From Sphagnum compactum (lineage: Eukaryota > Bryophyta > Sphagnopsida > Sphagnales), in contig OZ234493.1 in NCBI GenBank assembly GCA_965153455.1, forward strand, positions 6,934,213 to 6,998,212: a DNA stretch of 64,000 nucleotides, given 5' to 3'. Of this stretch, positions 10,501-22,379 are shown one piece after another (position 1 is the first letter of the stretch; every line of letters starts with the position of its first letter). The position numbers and the translations under genes were made by a program. Below the pieces are notes generated by a model. It saw only the letters and a list, made by a program, of their open reading frames with translations. It had not been told where the DNA came from and did not search any database.

Positions 10501-13500
10501 ACTCAGATCTTGGGAATGCAGCTTGGACAGATAGTTCCATAATGTAGTAGCCAGGGTACCTGATGTGATGACCTGTCACATGCAAGTCAAGATTTTCTGT
10601 TGTGTTTGGTCTTATGAAAACCTACACCTGAAAGGTGATTGACGAAGGCTTGAAATCTGTTGTAGAACATCAGGTCAAAATTAAAGAAGGTGATGTTGAT
10701 GGATGTTGGAGATCAATGTGTGGATATGTGGTGGTTGGAGTGGCAGGGTTTCAACACACAGGTGGGTGAACGAGGCATTCAATTATCTGGGGGTCAAAAG
10801 CAGCGTGTGGCAATTGCAAGGGCAATACTGAAGAACCCTAGAATTCTACTGCTAGATGAAGCAACAAGTGCATTGGATGCAGAATCAGAGAAGATTGTGC
10901 AGGAGGCACTTGAAAAGGTGATGGTTGGTCGCACCACTGTTGTGGTAGCACACCGCCTCACCACCATTTGATCTGCAGATCTCATAGCTGTCATAGAACA
11001 TGGCGTTGTTGTAGAGACAGGTATGTATCTGTAATGTGATTATCCGAGTTTTATTGCATCAGCAATTTTGCAAGACTTCCCATTTGCAAAGACATGGTAA
11101 TGTGCTTATTTCATATGGGTTGTAAATCTAACAGTAAGCCTCGATTGTAAGGTAGTTTAGTTATCTACAATCTGCTGTCCATCTCATCTACAACTGTAGA
11201 TGTTCTTCAAAGTGGTTTATTTTGTAGAAATTGGCAATACAACTAACACTGGATATGTGGATGCAAACTGTGTGCTCAAGTGACTGATAGATTCTTATCT
11301 TTTCTGAGGTTTGTTTTTCAGAAACTGAAAAGCTGACTATGATTTCTGCAGGGACACATGAGGAGCTTTTGAGCAATCCCAATGGAGCATACTCCCAGTT
11401 AGTTCATCTGCAGCAGATTTACAAGCATCAGGATAAAGATCTAGGACTAAAGCCAGAACTTGACACACATGTGTCTGATAATTTCATACACGGAGACTTA
11501 CAAAGGAGCAGTGATCACTCCAGCTCTGGTGCAAGAAATATTATTGTGAACTCCCAAGGAACTCTGTGACTGTTGCTGAGAGTGCTGCAGTCTTTACGAG
11601 TGGAGGACAAGGGGAAGATGGTCCTCAAGTAGCAGCAAAAAAGATAATAAGGCATGCAGACACATCAGTTTTCCGACTTGCAGCTTTGAATAAGCCTGAA
11701 CTTCCTCTCTTCATTGTGGGTTCTATAGCTGCAGCCACTAATGGAACGTCATTCCCAGTTTTTGTACTGCTACTTTCCAATGTTATCTCTTCCTTTTATT
11801 TACCCAACAAGCACAAGTTGCGTCGTGATGCCAACTTTTGGTCACTCATGTATGTGGTGCTTGCGGTAGGGATTTTCATTTTTGCACCTGCACAAAGTTT
11901 CTCATTTGGATTGATTGGGCAACGCCTAATCCGTCACCTGAGGCGGATGACATTTGATAAGGTGTTGCGACAGGAAGTTGCTTGGTTTGATGTTGATGAG
12001 AACTCAAGGTGAACTTTTTTGCTCATATTTTTTGTCTTGATAGTGTTCCAACATGCATGCAAAACTTATAGTTAAGGCATGTAACTGAAAAGGAACCATG
12101 AGCAAGTTTTGATTGATTCTTCAGGCTTTGGACTTAGCCATAATATGCAGCCTAAGGCTAACAGGTTTGTCTGTCTGTTTTCAGCTTGCAGTGGTGCCAT
12201 AGGTTTTCGACTCTCGACAGATGCAGCAGCAGTGAAGGGCATGGTGGGAGATATGCTCTCCTTAATTGTGCAAAATATTGGGACCATTGTGTGTGGTCTC
12301 ACTAGTGCTTTTGTATCAAATTGGCAGCTTGCACTTGTGATCCTTGCCTTGGTTCCCCTCTTGGGTATGCAAGGCTTTATAGAGATGAAGTTCATGCAGG
12401 GGTTCAGCAATGATGCCAAGGTCCTCCCTAAACCTTACAATTTGCACAACATTGTGCTGACTGGATGCTGTTTTGGCCTGCTGAATGAAACCTAACCAGA
12501 ATAAGATGACCTGAATTTGCTGAAGCTTAAAAGTATCTGGAGACATGAGTCTTCAAAGTCTGCTCAAGATTCAGAATTGCTGACTAAATGAGTGATGACT
12601 GGGTGCAATGCAGGAGGCCTACCAAGATGCAAGTCGGGTGGCGAATGATGCAATATCCAGTATCTATACAGTGTCTTCTTTCTGTGCAGAGGAGAAAGTG
12701 GTCAGATTGTATCAAAAGAAGTGTCAGAAGCCATTGAGAAGTGGGATCTGCCAGGGTTACCTCAGCGGTGTAGCTTTTGGGTTCTCCAATTTTGTGCTCT
12801 TTGCCTCCTATGGCTTATCATTTTGGTTTGGTGCCAGGTTGGTTGATCAGCAAAAAACAAGTTTCAGCAATGTTTTTAGGGTCAGCTCTCTGTGCTTCTG
12901 ACCCTGCTTTGTTCGACCACACTCAAGCTATTGTGCAGGGGAGAAAGACAGACCAATCTAGAGGAATGAGATTATCCTGCTTTGTTTCACTTACAGATTT
13001 TTTGTGCTTTAGTTCTAGTTTGCTTTCTGACGGTTTTGCTGGACAAGGGGGAAACCTGGGAAGGGAAATATGTCTCTTAATGTACTGATAATGTACAGGA
13101 TATTTGCAGGTCGTCTTTGCAATCACCATGAGTGCAATAGGGGTTTCACAAGCAGCTGGTCTTTCTCCTGAATTGACAAAGGTCAAGATTGCCGTGAATT
13201 CTGTGTTTGCTTTGCTGGATCGTGAATCTAAGATTGACCCACTTGCAAAGTCAGGGAAGACATTAAAAGTGGTGAAGGGTGAAGTGGAGCTGCAGCACAT
13301 AAGCTTCACATATCCAACAAGACCAACAGTCCCAATATTCCAAGACTTGAGTTTGACTGTACATGCTGGGAAGGTAAATCACATTGTATAACTTTTGTTG
13401 TGCTTAGCACCTATGAAGTCTGTACCAATCAAACACTCTTCTACCTTCATATCACTTTTGCTAGATGTTTGTCAATGTTTTACCAGTGTGTGATGGTACA

Positions 13501-13669
13501 CCGATCAACAATTGTGGTTGCACATAGACTATCAACAATCAGGAATGCAGATGTGATTGCAGTTGTGAAGAATGGCACGATAGTGGAACAGGGAAAGCAT
13601 GCTGAATTGATGGCCAAACAAGGTGGTGCATACTCAGCACTCGTGATGCTTCATTTGTCAGCAACATGA
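7532..13669 (+). pseudogene. ABCB: ABCB (P-glycoprotein/MDR-type) full transporter, disrupted
   Basis: ABCB transporters are plasma-membrane ATP-driven exporters; plant members move auxin and other compounds. The order is TMD1-NBD1-TMD2-NBD2. Exons read as 7532-7907, 8069-~8123, ~8541-8714, 8894-9115, 9392-9630, 9895-10419, 10747-11020, 11352-12008, 12192-12420, 12614-12880, 13110-13373 and ~13487-13669. NBD1 keeps Walker A (GESGSGKST), the Q-loop (LVSQEP), the signature (LSGGQ), Walker B (ILLLDEAT) and the H-loop (VVVAHRLTT). Lesions: an in-frame TGA at 10969-10971 directly after HRLTTI; a frame change at about 11545-11568; and NBD2 jumps from HAGK to the H-loop, losing about 155 residues compared with NBD1. 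A further frame change between the N-terminal frame (from 7532) and EAEYSVPFFKLF may be a lesion, or the start may be ATG 7683. The exon 2-3 junction also does not join in phase. Retained introns argue against retroposition. Confidence 0.93.
8461..8483. repeat. Interstitial telomere-like repeat
   Basis: Three TTTAGGG heptamers in a row lie inside an intron of the ABCB pseudogene. This is the plant telomere unit. Confidence 0.85.
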
Positions 13670-14905
13670 CACCTATGGAAATGCAAGGATGGGTCAACAA
13701 CTTGGACAGTTATTGAGGGTTGGCAAAGAAGGTGCCCATTCTCTTCCTTGCCTGCACAATAGAACAGAAACTGTCACCACTTATATTTCTCAAAAACCAC
13801 TATCATTTGTGGCATTGAAAAGCTTCATACCCTCAAACTTTGAGTGATGATATATACCTATTCATACTTCTTTTTCTATCTGGTTCCACCAGAGTGGAGG
13901 GAAATAAATGCAATTGCAATTTTGCAAGTGAGGTGAATGGGTTTTGGGTGTCATCAAGATGGGCAAATAATGTCATAGATTTGTGACCAGTTATGAGTAG
14001 CAGGTGAGTCAAAGCAGAATGTAGAACCAGACAAAGATCCTGACCATCTAGTTTCTATTCTATAAAAGACTCAACAAGAAAAACCCATCAAGCCAGATAC
14101 AAATTGTACAGTACCCTACCCCATCCTCAGTCTTCCTTTATCTAGTTCCTCCAAATAGATTGTTCTCCTCTTTTCTGTTGGTTGCAGTTCATTTTCCACC
14201 TGAATTCCAGTTTATGAAGACAAATCTTGTGAGAATGATTTAAGTGATTTTATGCTTGGCACCTATTTCTCTCAGCCGGTTCTGTGAATGGATATTGCAA
14301 ACCTTACCTTTATGCATAATAAAACAGGCTTTTAAGCAAATTTGAAACCATTGAATTGGTAACCTGACAAAATGCTCTTACAATAGGCAAAAGTGTTTTG
14401 TGTCCACTCATGCTTCCATCAAAAGCAGTCATTTCCTTTTTAGCGCAGCTCTTTGCAGATGTGTTCATTACCTTGAGCAAACTTAGTGTGAAAGTGGCAC
14501 TTTCACAAAATTTGACTGCTATACTTCGTTCTTACTGCTGTGGGTGCAGACGCTCTTAAGGTCGCTCTTAGGGTTTGCGCGACTCAAATCGTGTCTCTGA
14601 GACGGTGTCTGTCAGAGCGTGTACTTAGCCGCAAAAAGAACTTCTCTTGGAACTAACTGAAATAAAAATAGAAAGGAAAGGGAGGAAAGTGGGTGAGTGT
14701 TGTTGCTTGCAAAGCTTGTTGTACGTTTTGTACAGTGCAAAACTGAGGATTCAAACTGCACCCATCATCGCAAATAGTGCAATGCCCAACAAGATGAGTA
14801 GCCAGTGACCATGAAAGTCCACGAAAGAACTCCAGATGCCGCTGCTGCTGCTGCTTCGGTTGTGGTCGTAGCCGCCCTGCACCATGTATCTGTTTGTGAG
14901 GAGGA
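13670..14905. other. 3' flank of the ABCB pseudogene
   Basis: Non-coding DNA follows the TGA at 13667-13669. No further exon is recognisable. The 14.65-14.91 kb part contains overlapping minus-strand frames. One of them, 14751-15326, ends in a hydrophobic stretch (HWLLILLGIALFAMMGAV) and could be a frame-shifted C-terminus of the minus-strand membrane gene. Confidence 0.4.
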
Positions 14906-15385
14906 TCATCCCCAGTGTCCATAGGCAGTAGGTGGCTCTGCAAATGGTCGTGACGTCCACGGCCATCTCCGGCTCTGACGTTGCAGGTGCTGCCATTCCA
15001 TCATCGGATCTCGAGGATTGAATAAGGGCCGCCTGCTGCTGCTTTCCCACGGGTACGACGAGGAGAAGCGGCCGAATGATGATGACGGGTAGACGCGGCG
15101 GCTGCTGGGACGATAGGCCAGTGGGTGCCATGGTGCAGCTCCAGTACCACCACCGGAAAGCCACTGCGCCAAAAGGAAGATAACCACCGGGATCAAGAGA
15201 AGTGGCACTAGTGGGAAAGACACCGACCTCCTCTTGTAGACCAAGACATGTCGCGGTACTGGGCCCATGTATGGAATGAATGCGATCATGAGAATCACGA
15301 CTAGTATTGTAGTTATCGGCTTCCATGGAGATGGATCACGAGCCGGAGGACCCCTCCATCTCGGTCTCATGATGCCAGACGACAA
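14906..15385 (-). CDS. Putative small membrane protein, family not recognised
   Basis: This 159-residue frame begins MSSGIMRPRW; the alternative start at 15370 gives MRPRWRGPPARD. Residues about 25-41 (ITTILVVILMIAFIPYM) and 56-74 (SFPLVPLLLIPVVIFLLAQ) are strongly hydrophobic and look like two membrane spans. A Ser/Arg/Pro-rich tail follows. A second minus-strand frame (14751-15326) overlaps it and ends in another hydrophobic segment, so the true product may use one frame, the other, or a frameshifted or spliced combination. A purine-rich leader and a telomere-like box near 16.0 kb lie upstream in a promoter-like position. I do not recognise the family. No function is proposed. Confidence 0.45.
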   Translation of the reverse strand: MSSGIMRPRWRGPPARDPSPWKPITTILVVILMIAFIPYMGPVPRHVLVYKRRSVSFPLVPLLLIPVVIFLLAQWLSGGGTGAAPWHPLAYRPSSRRVYPSSSFGRFSSSYPWESSSRRPLFNPRDPMMEWQHLQRQSRRWPWTSRPFAEPPTAYGHWG

Positions 15386-15997
15386 TTACACTCGTTGTTT
15401 GTTAGCAGCTACCACAGAAGAATTCCGGAGGAACTTCCAACAATCCCTCTCTCCACAAGTTGAATCAGTAGTCCAAGTTGGTTGTATACTGAAATAAAGA
15501 AGAACAAGAAGAAGAGCAGAATTAGAAGCTCATGGCAAAGCTCTCCCCACAGACGACAAGGTTTCTGTTTGGAGTTTTGTCTGTGGACATCAAATCAAGA
15601 AGAGGACGGACCTTCAAAGAGCTGCTGGGTGGACAGGGACACTGCAAACAAAAACTCCGAAGGAACCAAAACCCCTAAAGAAAAACTAAAAAGAAGGAGA
15701 AGAAGAACACCACCATCACAACTACCACCAGAAGAAAGGAAGCGATTTCCAAAACCTCAAAAGGGAGCAGCCACTCGTAAATTTTCAAAAGAGATTTTTT
15801 CTTTGAAGCGCTCAAGGGATGAGATTCAGCTGGCTGGCAGTACAAATCAACCAAGAGTAGCAAAATTCCGCAAGGGCAAGTGCGAAGGAGATCAGAGGCA
15901 TCCCAAGAAACAGAAGATCAGGACAAAAAACACGAAGAAAAACGAGCTCAAGAAGGGAATCTCGGGGAGAAGGTCGGTCCAAAAGAGCGGTAGGGGA

Positions 15998-16015
15998 TTT
16001 AGGGTTTAGGGTTTA
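15998..16015. promoter_or_regulatory. Telo-box (tandem TTTAGGG)
   Basis: Two and a half copies of TTTAGGG on the + strand read AAACCCTAAA on the - strand. They lie about 610 bp upstream of the minus-strand start at 15385. Such telo-boxes are known in promoters of plant housekeeping genes. The regulatory role here is inferred from position only. Confidence 0.5.
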
Positions 16016-17100
16016 AGAAGGATTCCTCTCCCCTACTCCCCGGCTTTTGGGACACTTGGTGAAGCACGTGGCATTTTCTGATTGGTGAGCGGCACGAGAA
16101 GAGCGCTAAAGTGAGAATGGTGCCGACAGGCTAATAAGAATGGCCACACCCCGCAGTGCCAGCCAGCTAGCCAGCCAGCCAGCCACTGAATCAGTGGCAC
16201 GTGGACATGGGATAGGTAGGTGTTGTCGAGTTACTAGATTGTGTCCCAAGTGTGAATAAAGAGTGAGAGAGAGAGAGAGATCCCATATGGGGGGGCTATT
16301 TTGTATTTAAATTCACAGTTTTTTTTTGACCCCACGTCCCAAGTGACAATTTGATTTTGCGGATTTTGGGGTGGGTGCCAGGTGGGTAGGGTTTTTGGGC
16401 CAGGTGCCAATGTAAGTAATCGACATCTGGAGTCTGGACTACAAATAAGAAGGTTTCTTTTAAAAAGAATTTGCTTATGTTTGAGGTCCTTATTATCATG
16501 TTTTTGGATGACTACAACTTTTTAACAGTTTTCTTCCTTCCAAATGTGATTTTAGAAAATCCTTATAAATAGGGTGCCTTGTCAAGTGAATGCTTACTTA
16601 TGTATCAACCCTAAACTAGCTGGTCTTCATTATGTACCTAGGGTGCATATAGTATGAGGGTAGCTTTAATTTGGTTCTATAATTTACCAATCCTATGATA
16701 TTGACAGTTTGGTGGGGGCTGAGTATTTGAATTTTGTAATACTCATTGGTTCTGGGTATTTTAAAAAACCAGAATCAAAAGAACCATGAGTTTTGGGTAT
16801 TTGAAAATCTTCAGAATCAAAAGAACCATCACGTCCGGGTACTTGAAAAAATAATAAATCAGATTCAAAGAACTGTCAGTTTTGGGTATTTCAAAAATTG
16901 CAAAGAACCATTGGGGTTTTTTTTTAATTTCCAAAAAACTGGAATCTGGTTATTTGATGTTTTGAGGACTGCGATTATATATCAAAACTGGGTATTTCCA
17001 ACTTTGATACTCGACTGGATACCCAGAGAGGATTTGGTGCATTTTTTCATGCCTGCCTCACTCTTGTATTGACCATAGGCTATACAGTAGTGGCTCATTG
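16016..17100. repeat. Simple repeats and a 41-47-bp tandem repeat
   Basis: A (CAGC)n-like tract lies at about 16160-16185 and a (GA)n tract at about 16264-16280. At 16752-16915 there are four units that begin TGGGTATTT or close to it and contain 'cagaatcaaaagaacca'. They start at 16752, 16793, 16835 and 16882. No coding content is supported. Confidence 0.7.
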
Positions 17101-19449
17101 TTGAACACCAACAACAAACAACAAGGGGTGTGTCACACTGCAGCCTTGCCATTTACATTAACAAGTATCGTAAGGCAAAAGAAGAATTATAGAAACCCAA
17201 ATATTTCACCATACAAAAATATAATCTTCAAGAAATCCTCCTCTAAAAGAAACCAAAATCCTTCAAGATATTATAACTCTATAACTAATCTCAAGTTTCA
17301 ACAATTACACAAGCCAAAATATCATCTTTCAAATATCCTCATATAAAAATACTTAGGGGCCAAAATCCATTAAGCTACTATACTCTATAATGAATCTAAA
17401 CACAATATCCTTCTTGCCTTTGGTAGGCAAGACCAATAAAACAAAGCCCCTCTTGATTCAATCCTCCTCAAATAACTCATTGGACTAAGTAGTAGCCAAC
17501 ATTCGCCAAAATTTGTATAATTACAAATCTTCCTAACATAGTCATTTCCACTCTGTATTGGTCCATTTGCAATCTTCATGCCATAGGCGGTCCAGTAAGT
17601 ACCCTAGTTAGGCACTAATTACCTATTTTTGAGACTTGCCAAAAATTCTGAAATAAACAGTCATGTTGAAATTTTGAAATAAACCTTCCAGAGCACATGC
17701 TAGCTTCACTGTTTTGTATCTGCTGAATTATAAAATAATGTATTTTTTTGTGAAACATAAATGACCCCAAAAAAAAAATTTAATGCCTAACCAGGCTAGG
17801 TACTAGCTATGATATGAGCCAACATGGTGTGACTATACTTGTTTAAATTCCCAGTTCACTTCATTACTTGATGCACAACATTGTTCGGATTGTTTTCATT
17901 AAGGACATTTGCGTAACAAAAAAGACAGACTATATTACTGTGATTCATAAATTCAACATAATAGAGATGAATTTTGCAACACCAGAGTTTCTACAACAAA
18001 ACATACATATGGTATCATATGATCATCAAGGTTTTGATTCCAAGAACAATCAAGTTCCTGCTAACCCTAATTATGAGGTTTCTAAGAATCAAAGCTCTCC
18101 AACCTCACTCTCTTGAGCTTCAACATGTCATGACCATTGTATCTCTTTGTCACAAACCCACCAACCACCACACAGATAACATTTTCACTCAACACATAAT
18201 GCACAATTTGACAAAACTCAAACAACTCCTTCATTCAGCAATTCAACATCCTAATTAGCTTGGCACAAACACCATCACACAACAAGGAATACCAAAATCC
18301 TACACTCAATTCAGAAAGTCGGACAAGGAATTCTTGACACCTTTCAATAAACCCATCAAAACATAACTTACAACAGAGGTCCCATACTCCCTCGAAGTTC
18401 CCAAAAAACTAATTGATCTTTCTCTTGTGATTAAAGAATTGTCAAACAAACAAAAACAACTAGACTCACACACTGATGACACACTTTATGACCGCTTTTC
18501 GAGATCCTTGAAGCTTTCATCACCTTTTTGTCATCAACCCATCTCTACCATAATACATCCTTCCTAGATACATAGTGTAGCGGAATATTATTCTTTTCCA
18601 GGATGCAATCTATCTTCATTGAACAAATAATTTTTTTAAAAAAATCTCTTGCATCCTAACTTAGCATATTTTCAACTTAGTTCTATCATGTTTTCTTCAA
18701 TAGTTGCACTTCCCTTATTTCCAACATGATCTCCATAACCATCAATGCCTCTACATCGAAGTAGCCACACCACAAAAGATGCACTCAAAGAGAACGTCCC
18801 ATGATTCAGCAAACATCATCAAGAATGAATCCCCACCTTTTTCATGACAAGCAAGAAACAAAAACCATGAACACAAATGCCACAAAATGACCAATTTTGC
18901 TTCACATCATAATCAACTGCTAAAAGTTGTCTTATTCAACTTTCGACAATCGATAGCATTGTTCCATCTATCCAAGGTTTCATCTGCCCCTCCTTTTCAT
19001 CACATTTGTTCCAAATTGTCCTTGTTCAAATTGTGTTTATTGTAGTAACAAAAAAATATTTATATTACTACAAACTTCCTTGTTGTTAAATTGTAACTAA
19101 AAGACAAGCAAAGAACTTTTACGACCTCTTCCAATATCTAATTCATGTAATGATCGCCAATGATTCATATATTCCAAAAAATCTCCAAGCAACCTTGACA
19201 TCTTTCATGTTATTCAAACAACAATCTTAATAATTTTTAACATGCAACATACACATTCTCATTCTTATATATATATATATATATATATATATAGATATCC
19301 CTTTTTAAATTTTTTCCGTGTTAATTTAAACTCCTCTATGTCTCTTTCTTAGGTCTCTGATTTCTTACTTGCCTTCGTAAAGCACTCAAAGGAAATCTAT
19401 AGTGTATTTGGAAGGCACTTTATATCCATCAATTGTCCTCTTAAAAAAT
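17101..19449. other. AT-rich intergenic DNA, no gene seen
   Basis: Short open frames show no domains. A (TA)n microsatellite lies at about 19267-19292. I see nothing else in this stretch. Confidence 0.5.
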
Positions 19450-19553
19450 GGGAGAGATATTATGCCTACTCTTCAATAGTGGGAGGGTTCTTACACCCAT
19501 AAGTAGGCATATTTTTCCTCCCACTATTGAAGAGTAGGCATAATATCCCTCCC
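19450..19553. repeat. Long near-perfect hairpin
   Basis: A 37-nt left arm (19450-19486) and a 37-nt right arm (19517-19553) are reverse complements with one mismatch. The inner part, including TGCCTACTCTTCAATAGTGG, is perfect. The loop is 30 nt and itself repeats AGTAGGCATA. It is either a foldback or MITE remnant or, if transcribed, a strong stem-loop of small-RNA precursor size. Confidence 0.93.
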
Positions 19554-22379
19554 ACTCCTACACTTCATGATCTATGTAGGTTTGGTTCATGATAAATTTT
19601 GCCTTGTGCTTTATGATAGGTAAAGCCCATGGGTGAGGAAAATTCCTAAAATGCAACACTAGACTCAGCTATCACCTCATCCTAGGCCCCTTATTTTGAA
19701 AATGCCCCCACCTTAGGGCTTTACCTTACATTAAGTGACCATTGGGATACCATATTGATTCCTTTGTTGGACCTATTACCATACCTATCACTAGGGAACA
19801 TAAAACCCTCCCCCAATCAAACTTTGTGAGGCTTGTCATTTTCCTATGTGCATTATTTTGTGTAGAAGTGCACGATTGATATTTTGATGTTTAGTGCAAA
19901 AGAAAATAAATTGAAGTGTTTTGCAAGGTTTTTGGGATTTGAAACCCACCATTGTAGGGAAATAAAATCTAATCATTATCACTAGTCTACTCCCTATTCC
20001 TATTGCTCACAACAATTGTAGCAAAAAGCTTATTTATTTCTCACACTAATTAATTTTGAAACGAGAATATTGAAAAAAAAAACTATTGTCAAATTTTTGG
20101 AAAGTCGAACTTTGAACCTCTTGACAAGGATCGAATGTACCAACTATCACCTTCAAATTTTCCTCCAAAAACATTGTGTACCTTGTTTACTTATTCTTGT
20201 TTGTAAAAAAAAATTAATATTAAAAGGAAGGTTGGCAAACCCCTTTGTTGAAATAAAAAAATATTTTGATATTTTCTAGCAATTATGAGTAGTGGGTACT
20301 AGTGTCGTGCATGTAAGTGTCAATAATCATATACATGACATGTAAATTTCATGTAAGTGTCAATTGTTCAAACATTTTACACTTACATTTATATTATTAT
20401 TGAGTATAATTTCATTTACATAGAAATAATGTAAATGTTTTTCAAATATATTTACACAATGTTATGTAAATATTTTGGGGCTTGTAAATGTATATATTGT
20501 ATACTATATATCATTAATTATTACACCTAGTTACAATCCATATTAATTAGTTGTGGGTACATCCCAAGTTGGCGCATCCCAAAGTTTAATGTTTTTTTTT
20601 GGAATGTGTCACTTTGATTGAGCCTTCACAAAAGAAAAATCATGATAAATTTAATATTCTCCAAATAGAAGCATTTTCTACCAATATGAGATTGTGGTAG
20701 TGCTCTTTTTAGCCAACTATATACAATACAAGCTCTTGGACAAAGCATATGGGGCAAATTGTGGTGATATTTTAAGGAATATCTTGAATGCACATTTTTG
20801 GAGCCACTTTCCTCACCTCATTGCTTGAGTAAAATTTCTATTCCTAAATATGTTTAATATCATTTTTGGCCTAGGCTTTTAAAAGAGCTTGAGTATTTAT
20901 TGTGATTCATATTTGTTGGTTTAATTGGTTGTGGTGCATCCCAAAGCACAAATGTCTTAAAAAAATTTAAGGGTTTTTCTTTAGGAGGGCAATGGGCCAC
21001 TCCAATTGGTTCATCACCAAAAGTATTATGAATCCCCCCCCCCCCCGCCCCCTTTCCCCCCACTAAAAAGACCCATTTTTATGATGCTTTACATAGCTAC
21101 ATAAAGCCATATAAACATATTTGTTTTACATTTACATGATTTTACGCAATAAAAAATAAATTTACATGATTTTTACACTTACACATTCCATGTTCTACAT
21201 TTACACTTACATGAAGTGTATGTTTTAAACCATACACACACACAACACTTGTGGGTATTGTATTTACAAGAAACCATTGCATGATCCACCTTGACTGCAA
21301 AAATGCATGACTTGCAATAAGATGAAGCATAGTTGCACCTTGTGAAAATGCACTACTTTTGATGATACTTGCTATAGTGCATTTTGTGAAAATGTACACC
21401 TAGGCAAAATGCACACAACCTTCTCTTTGAGAGATTGAACATTGATTCCTTTTCTTACTCCATTCCAATTTGTAGACTTATCATTTTCATGTCACTTTTG
21501 CTTCTACTTTACAACTTGGGGAGTAGGCCCCCTATAGTCTAAGGGCCCACTCCCCCTTGAAAACATTGTTCACCCCTTCATCATTCCTTGATTATCATAC
21601 TATGGGTAAGGTAAACATGCCCCCCACAGGTCATCACCTAGTAACCAAACACCCCTCTTGTGTAGACCAACACCAATGAATGGTTACAATCCTTTGTGTA
21701 AGTGTTTGAATGCAACCTTATGATTGAACGCCATGTCTTGAAAAAATATGTTTGGACTTTTCATTTAAACCAAACGAAATCTTTTTTTGTGTGCACAGTT
21801 ATGGGCATGGGAGAAAGCAATAACAAAAAAAAAAAACACATTGTCATATGTAATCATGTTTGGTTATGGGAAAGGATTAACACATTGTATGTGTAGTCAT
21901 GTTTGGTTATGGGAGAGGACCAGCCCATTCTAATGCACATACTTGGGTGGCTTTAAGGGCGGGTTTAATTGTTTTTCAAAGAACTAACATAAGCAATATG
22001 CAAAAAGAAAATTGACTGTTTAATTATGGGGTTTAGGCTCACATTAAAAGGCAAGAAATTTCACATTAATAAATCTTAAACCTAACAAGGATACAATGCA
22101 CAAGGATCATCAAAGGACATCTTTTCTTTGAATCATTCAAGGCACCACATATATTAGCCCCAAAGAAGAATCCCCAAAGATTCCTACTATGCATAAAAAT
22201 TCAACATTCCCTCTAAAAAAAAGGCACAAATCAAAGTTTAAACTACAACAAAACTTACATCAAATGAATACATCATTTTCTATTTCTAATCTAACCTCCA
22301 AGTATGTTCTCTCTACGAACTAGGGTAGAAGAACAATTCCAACTTTGTTTAAAATTCCAAGGTCCTATGTTATAGTGCT
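19554..22379. other. AT-rich intergenic DNA with simple repeats
   Basis: No gene is supported. There are C-rich homopolymer tracts at about 21035-21060, and motifs of the type CATGTAAGTGTC (about 20307 and 20351) and its reverse complement near 21180-21215, which may be worn ends of an old element of about 0.9 kb. The phrase 'catgtttggttatggga' is duplicated at 21856 and 21898. Confidence 0.45.

Noticed and set aside
15482-16009. 175-codon Lys/Arg-rich frame
   Set aside because: It is a by-product of a purine-rich strand in the putative promoter of the minus-strand gene and has no recognisable domain.
20300-21215. Possible element with CATGTAAGTGTC-type inverted ends
   Set aside because: The matching end motifs are short and imperfect, and no target duplication is visible.
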